Assembly: GCA_017625275.1 (NCBI GenBank)
Contig: JAGALI010000034.1
Location: forward strand, 1-9,347
DNA from: Clostridia bacterium
GTDB taxonomy: Bacteria; Bacillota; Clostridia; Oscillospirales; CAG-272
DNA: 9,347 nt
Reading direction: 5' to 3'
Positions within the stretch are counted from its first letter, which is position 1; every line of letters begins with the position of its first letter. Shown here piece after piece: positions 6,225-9,347 of the stretch. Below the pieces are notes generated by a model, which saw only the letters and a program-made list of their open reading frames with translations, had not been told where the DNA came from and ran no database searches. Made by a program: the position numbers and the translations under genes.

Positions 6225-8162
6225 TTACCTTACTCTTTCGCCGTTTGGAGTATCCTTGTCAAGGAATACAACTCTTACAGTTTCCTCACCAGAGGCGAGA
6301 AGCATGCCGTTTGATTCAATGCCACAAAGAGTAGCAGGTGCAAGGTTAGCAACTACAATTACCTTTTTGCCAATAAGCTCCTCTGGCTCATAGAATTTAG
6401 CAATTCCAGACACAACCTGACGCTTTTCATAGCCAAGGTCAACCTGAAGCTTCAAAAGCTTTTTAGCCTTTGGAACCCTTTCGCAGGCGATAATTTGAGC
6501 GGTGCGAAGCTCTACCTCAGCGAATTTGTCGATTGTGATAATAGCACAGCCCTCTGGCTTTTCAATAGGCTTTTCAGCCTCCTCCTTTGCCTTGCGCTCC
6601 GCCTCAATTTGCTCAAGCATTGCCTTCTCGTCAATTCTGCTAAAGAGAATTTTGCTCTCTCCAACACACTGACCACTTACAAGCTTGCCAAACTCAACAT
6701 CGTCATAGCTTGTTAAGGCTGTGTTGATTTGCTTAAATATTTCATCGCAGGTTGCAGGGATAATTGGGCTAAGAAGCACAGCACCAATTCTGATAGCCTC
6801 AAGTAGATTGTAAATAACAGTTGCAAGGCGTGGCTTTGTATCCTCGCTCTTTGCCAAAATCCAAGGCGTAGTCTCGTCAATATACTTGTTAGCACGGCTG
6901 AGCATATCAAAAACGGCAGAGGTTGCATCAGCCATATGGTAATCGTCCATAAGCTCACAGAATTTAGTGTACGCAGTAGCACACGCGTCCTTAAGCTCCT
7001 TATCAAGCTCTGTTTCCTCATTAGGTGTAGGAATAACGCCATCAAAGTATTTCTTTGTCATTGCGATAGTACGGCTAACAAGGTTTCCGAGATTATTTGC
7101 AAGGTCCATGTTGTAGCGAGTAATAACGCTTTCATAGGTGATGCTACCATCATTTGCATAAGGCATTTCGCTAATAGCATAATATCTTACGCCATCAACA
7201 CCAAATTTCTCGGCAAGCTCATCAGCATACACAACATTTCCTCTGGACTTTGACATCTTGTCAACACCAAATTTAAACCAAGGATGTGCAAATACCTTCT
7301 TTGGAAGTGGAAGGTCGAGTGCCATAAGCATAATAGGCCAGTAAATAGTATGGAAGCGAACAATGTCCTTTCCAATAATATGAACATCAGCAGGCCAGTA
7401 TTTTTGGAATAGCTCTGGCTGTACCTCATTTGCAGGGTCGTAGCCAAGACCAGTTATATAGTTAGATAGAGCATCTATCCAAACATAGGTAACATGCTTA
7501 GGGTCAAAATCAACAGGAATACCCCAAGAAAAGGCAGTTCTCGAAACACAAAGGTCTTGAAGACCTGGCTTTAAGAAATTGTTTATCATTTCGTTCTTAC
7601 GGCTCTCAGGCTGAATGAACTCTGGGTGCTCCTCAATGTGCTTCATAAGTCTGTCAGCATACTTGCTCATTTTGAAGAAATATGCCTCCTCGCTTGCCTT
7701 AGTAACCTCACGGCCACAGTCAGGACACTTGCCGTCAACCAGCTGTGTTTCGGTGAAGAAGGACTCGCAAGGGGTACAATACCAGCCCTCATAGGAGCCC
7801 TTGTAAATGTCGCCTTGGTCGTAAAGCTTTTTGAAGATATTCTTAACAGCTCTCTTGTGATAATCATCAGTTGTACGAATAAAGTGGTCGTGAGATGAGT
7901 TCATAAGACCCCAAACGCCCTTTATAACGCCAGAGATGTTATCAACATACGCTTGTGGTGAAACGCCTGCCTCCTTGGCAAGGTTTTCAACCTTTTGACC
8001 ATGCTCATCAGTACCGGTCATAAAGCGCACATCGTAGCCTCTTTGTCTTTTGTATCTTGCATATGCGTCAGATGCAATAACCTCATAGGTGTTGCCAAAG
8101 TGAGGCTTAGCAGAAGCATAGGCAATAGCAGTAGTCATATAAAATTTTTTCTTGTTGTCCAT
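6225..8162 (-). CDS. metG: Methionyl-tRNA synthetase
   Basis: This class I aminoacyl-tRNA synthetase charges tRNA-Met for translation start and elongation. It has 645 residues, the usual size for the form with a C-terminal tRNA-binding domain. The Rossmann catalytic fold carries the HIGH-type motif as HFGN (21-24). A connective insertion holds a four-cysteine zinc site, CTPC (129-132) and CPDC (146-149), that B. subtilis MetS lacks. The second ATP motif is KMSKS (302-306), inside HPWFKFGVDKMSKSRGN, where HGWLL is usual before it. The helical anticodon-binding domain is about 345-500. A charged linker rich in Glu, Lys and Ala (about 515-537) leads to an EMAP/Arc1p-like OB fold (about 543-645; FAEVELRTAQI, VVSGIAKFY). 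Its Shine-Dalgarno AAGAGGAA overlaps the nagA stop codon, and the 12-base gap implies translational coupling. All essential domains are intact. Confidence 0.97.
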   Translation of the reverse strand: MDNKKKFYMTTAIAYASAKPHFGNTYEVIASDAYARYKRQRGYDVRFMTGTDEHGQKVENLAKEAGVSPQAYVDNISGVIKGVWGLMNSSHDHFIRTTDDYHKRAVKNIFKKLYDQGDIYKGSYEGWYCTPCESFFTETQLVDGKCPDCGREVTKASEEAYFFKMSKYADRLMKHIEEHPEFIQPESRKNEMINNFLKPGLQDLCVSRTAFSWGIPVDFDPKHVTYVWIDALSNYITGLGYDPANEVQPELFQKYWPADVHIIGKDIVRFHTIYWPIMLMALDLPLPKKVFAHPWFKFGVDKMSKSRGNVVYADELAEKFGVDGVRYYAISEMPYANDGSITYESVITRYNMDLANNLGNLVSRTIAMTKKYFDGVIPTPNEETELDKELKDACATAYTKFCELMDDYHMADATSAVFDMLSRANKYIDETTPWILAKSEDTKPRLATVIYNLLEAIRIGAVLLSPIIPATCDEIFKQINTALTSYDDVEFGKLVSGQCVGESKILFSRIDEKAMLEQIEAERKAKEEAEKPIEKPEGCAIITIDKFAEVELRTAQIIACERVPKAKKLLKLQVDLGYEKRQVVSGIAKFYEPEELIGKKVIVVANLAPATLCGIESNGMLLASGEETVRVVFLDKDTPNGERVR

Positions 8163-8168
8163 TTTTAA

Positions 8169-8177
8169 TTCCTCTTA
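8169..8177 (-). promoter_or_regulatory. metG ribosome-binding site overlapping the nagA stop codon
   Basis: AAGAGGAA begins within the TAA of nagA (stop at 8177-8175) and stands six bases before the metG ATG at 8162. Ribosomes finishing nagA would be placed directly at metG, so the two proteins are probably made from one message with coupled translation. Confidence 0.75.
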
Positions 8178-9335
8178 TATTACTCGTTGACCACCAACAT
8201 ATACGGTGTCAATCTCTGGATTTTCAATATCATTAATAGCAATGAAATCAGCGCGATAGCACTTTGCAATTCTTCCAACGAAGTCTGCCTTAACCATGCT
8301 TGCAGGGTTAATAGTTGCGTACTTAAGTGCCTCGTTTAGAGTTATGCCACAGAATTTCATAAAATTCTTAACGGCCTTGAACATTGAAAGCGTGCTACCT
8401 GCAATAACTCCAAATTCGTTCACAGCACAGCCGTCCTTTACATTTACAGTAAGCCCTGCAACAGTGCATGCTGCACCATCAGGCATACACGCTGCCGCAA
8501 TTGAGTCAGTAATAAGCACCAGCTTATCCTTTGGCTTTGATTTGTAGGCTAGCTTTACCATGGCAGGATGCGAATGGAAGCCGTCAGCAATCACCTCAGC
8601 ATAAGCCTCATCAGTTGTCAGCGCCGCAACGGCTGCACCAGGCATTCGATGATGTATCTTAGTCATAGCATTATAGGTGTGAGTAAAGGAGCGAGCACCA
8701 AGCGCAAGCGCGTGCATAGCCTGCTCATAGGTCGCAGTAGTATGTGCAATTCCAACAGTTACACCAAGCTCGTTCGCCTTCTTTATAAATTCATCTCCAC
8801 CCTCAACCTCAGGTGCAACAGATGCGTGAATAGGATGAGGCATCATACAGCTTGCAAGCTCGGCAAGCTCGGAAGCACTAGGCTTAGCCAAAAGATGCTC
8901 AGCATGTGCACCCCTCGCCTCAGGGTTTAGATATCTTCCCTCAAGGTGAATACCAATAATGTTTGCACAGCCATTTCGTGTGTGGAGTCTGTTTTGATTT
9001 ATCGCAAAAATTGAATTTGTAAGATGCGTCAGAGTATCGGAGGCAAGTGTCGCCATAATAGAGGTTGTACCCATTCGCGCATATTTTGAGCACATAAACG
9101 GAATTTCATTTTCCTTTGCATCATTGAAATCATAGCCACCAATGCCGTGAGTATGAACATCAACAAGACCAGGAATTAAATACTTACCCTGAAGGTCAAC
9201 GATTTCATAATCATAAGGCACCTCGTCACGAGTAACATCGGAAATAAAGCCATCCTCGCAAAGCACAGTAGCAGAAACAAAAGCTTCAGTATTGGAATTA
9301 AAAATCATTCCATTAGTAAACGCGATTTTTCTCAT
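8175..9335 (-). CDS. nagA: N-acetylglucosamine-6-phosphate deacetylase
   Basis: NagA removes the acetyl group from N-acetylglucosamine-6-phosphate, giving glucosamine-6-phosphate and acetate. This feeds cell-wall or dietary amino sugars into glycolysis or wall synthesis in the cytoplasm. It has 386 residues, normal for the amidohydrolase-superfamily enzyme. Motifs: GLVDVHTHG (56-64) with metal ligands His61 and His63, the Bacillus-type HxH absent from E. coli NagA; HLEGRYLNPEARGAH (130-144) with Glu132; HTTATYEQ (198-205) with His198; FTHTYNAM (217-224) with His219; IADGFHSHP (249-257); and LITDSIAAACMPDG (274-287) with the probable catalytic Asp277. Several positions next to these residues differ from the common family text (Pro to Arg after HLEG, Leu to Thr in HLxNAM), so substrate preference could be shifted, although all catalytic residues remain. 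The start has GAAGGA a few bases upstream. It is coupled to metG; nagB is not in the window. Confidence 0.93.
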   Translation of the reverse strand: MRKIAFTNGMIFNSNTEAFVSATVLCEDGFISDVTRDEVPYDYEIVDLQGKYLIPGLVDVHTHGIGGYDFNDAKENEIPFMCSKYARMGTTSIMATLASDTLTHLTNSIFAINQNRLHTRNGCANIIGIHLEGRYLNPEARGAHAEHLLAKPSASELAELASCMMPHPIHASVAPEVEGGDEFIKKANELGVTVGIAHTTATYEQAMHALALGARSFTHTYNAMTKIHHRMPGAAVAALTTDEAYAEVIADGFHSHPAMVKLAYKSKPKDKLVLITDSIAAACMPDGAACTVAGLTVNVKDGCAVNEFGVIAGSTLSMFKAVKNFMKFCGITLNEALKYATINPASMVKADFVGRIAKCYRADFIAINDIENPEIDTVYVGGQRVI

Positions 9336-9341
9336 AATGCA

Positions 9342-9347
9342 TCCTTC
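9342..9347 (-). promoter_or_regulatory. nagA ribosome-binding site at the window edge
   Basis: GAAGGA lies six bases before the chosen ATG at 9335 and supports that start. Another ATG overlaps it (9342-9340) but is out of frame. The promoter and any leader of the nagA-metG operon lie outside the window. Confidence 0.6.

Noticed and set aside
7626..7898. Plus-strand frames of 90 to 120 codons over metG, nagA, tatD and radA
   Set aside because: All are antisense shadows of genes with intact family motifs, arising from codon composition.

Overview
The window is a gene-dense stretch of bacterial chromosome. All seven protein genes lie on the minus strand and fill nearly all of it; the longest gap is about 106 bases. 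The DNA is AT-rich (roughly 40% GC by eye). Shine-Dalgarno sites are strong (GAGG/AAGG/GGGGG types), promoters are of the sigma-A TTGACA/TATAAT type, and a CwlD-type spore-cortex amidase is present. This suggests a low-GC Firmicute, most likely an endospore-forming or formerly spore-forming member of the Clostridia. The asparagine synthetase and methionyl-tRNA synthetase also look clostridial from memory of family sequences. The species cannot be named from the sequence.

In transcription order (right to left) the layout is: nagA (N-acetylglucosamine-6-phosphate deacetylase), metG (methionyl-tRNA synthetase), tatD (metal-dependent hydrolase), cwlD (membrane-anchored N-acetylmuramoyl-L-alanine amidase), radA (DNA-repair ATPase), asnB (glutamine-hydrolysing asparagine synthetase), and an MFS transporter cut off by the left edge of the window.

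nagA-metG-tatD-cwlD form an apparent operon with gaps of 12, 73 and 28 bases. A hairpin in the metG-tatD gap could attenuate transcription. radA has its own very good promoter (TTGACA, 17 bases, TAAAAT) and ends at a strong intrinsic terminator. asnB follows that terminator with a probable promoter of its own. The transporter has a third promoter, with an extended -10 and an inverted repeat over its -35 that looks like an operator.

Functionally this is mostly housekeeping: translation (metG, tatD), wall amino-sugar salvage and wall/cortex remodelling (nagA, cwlD), recombination repair (radA), amino-acid supply (asnB) and efflux or uptake of an unknown solute (MFS). I found no tRNA, rRNA, CRISPR array, insertion sequence, phage gene, or convincing riboswitch or T-box. 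I see no undescribed multi-gene system. The points worth a second look are small regulatory structures in the intergenic gaps and some family-motif substitutions in NagA and MetG.
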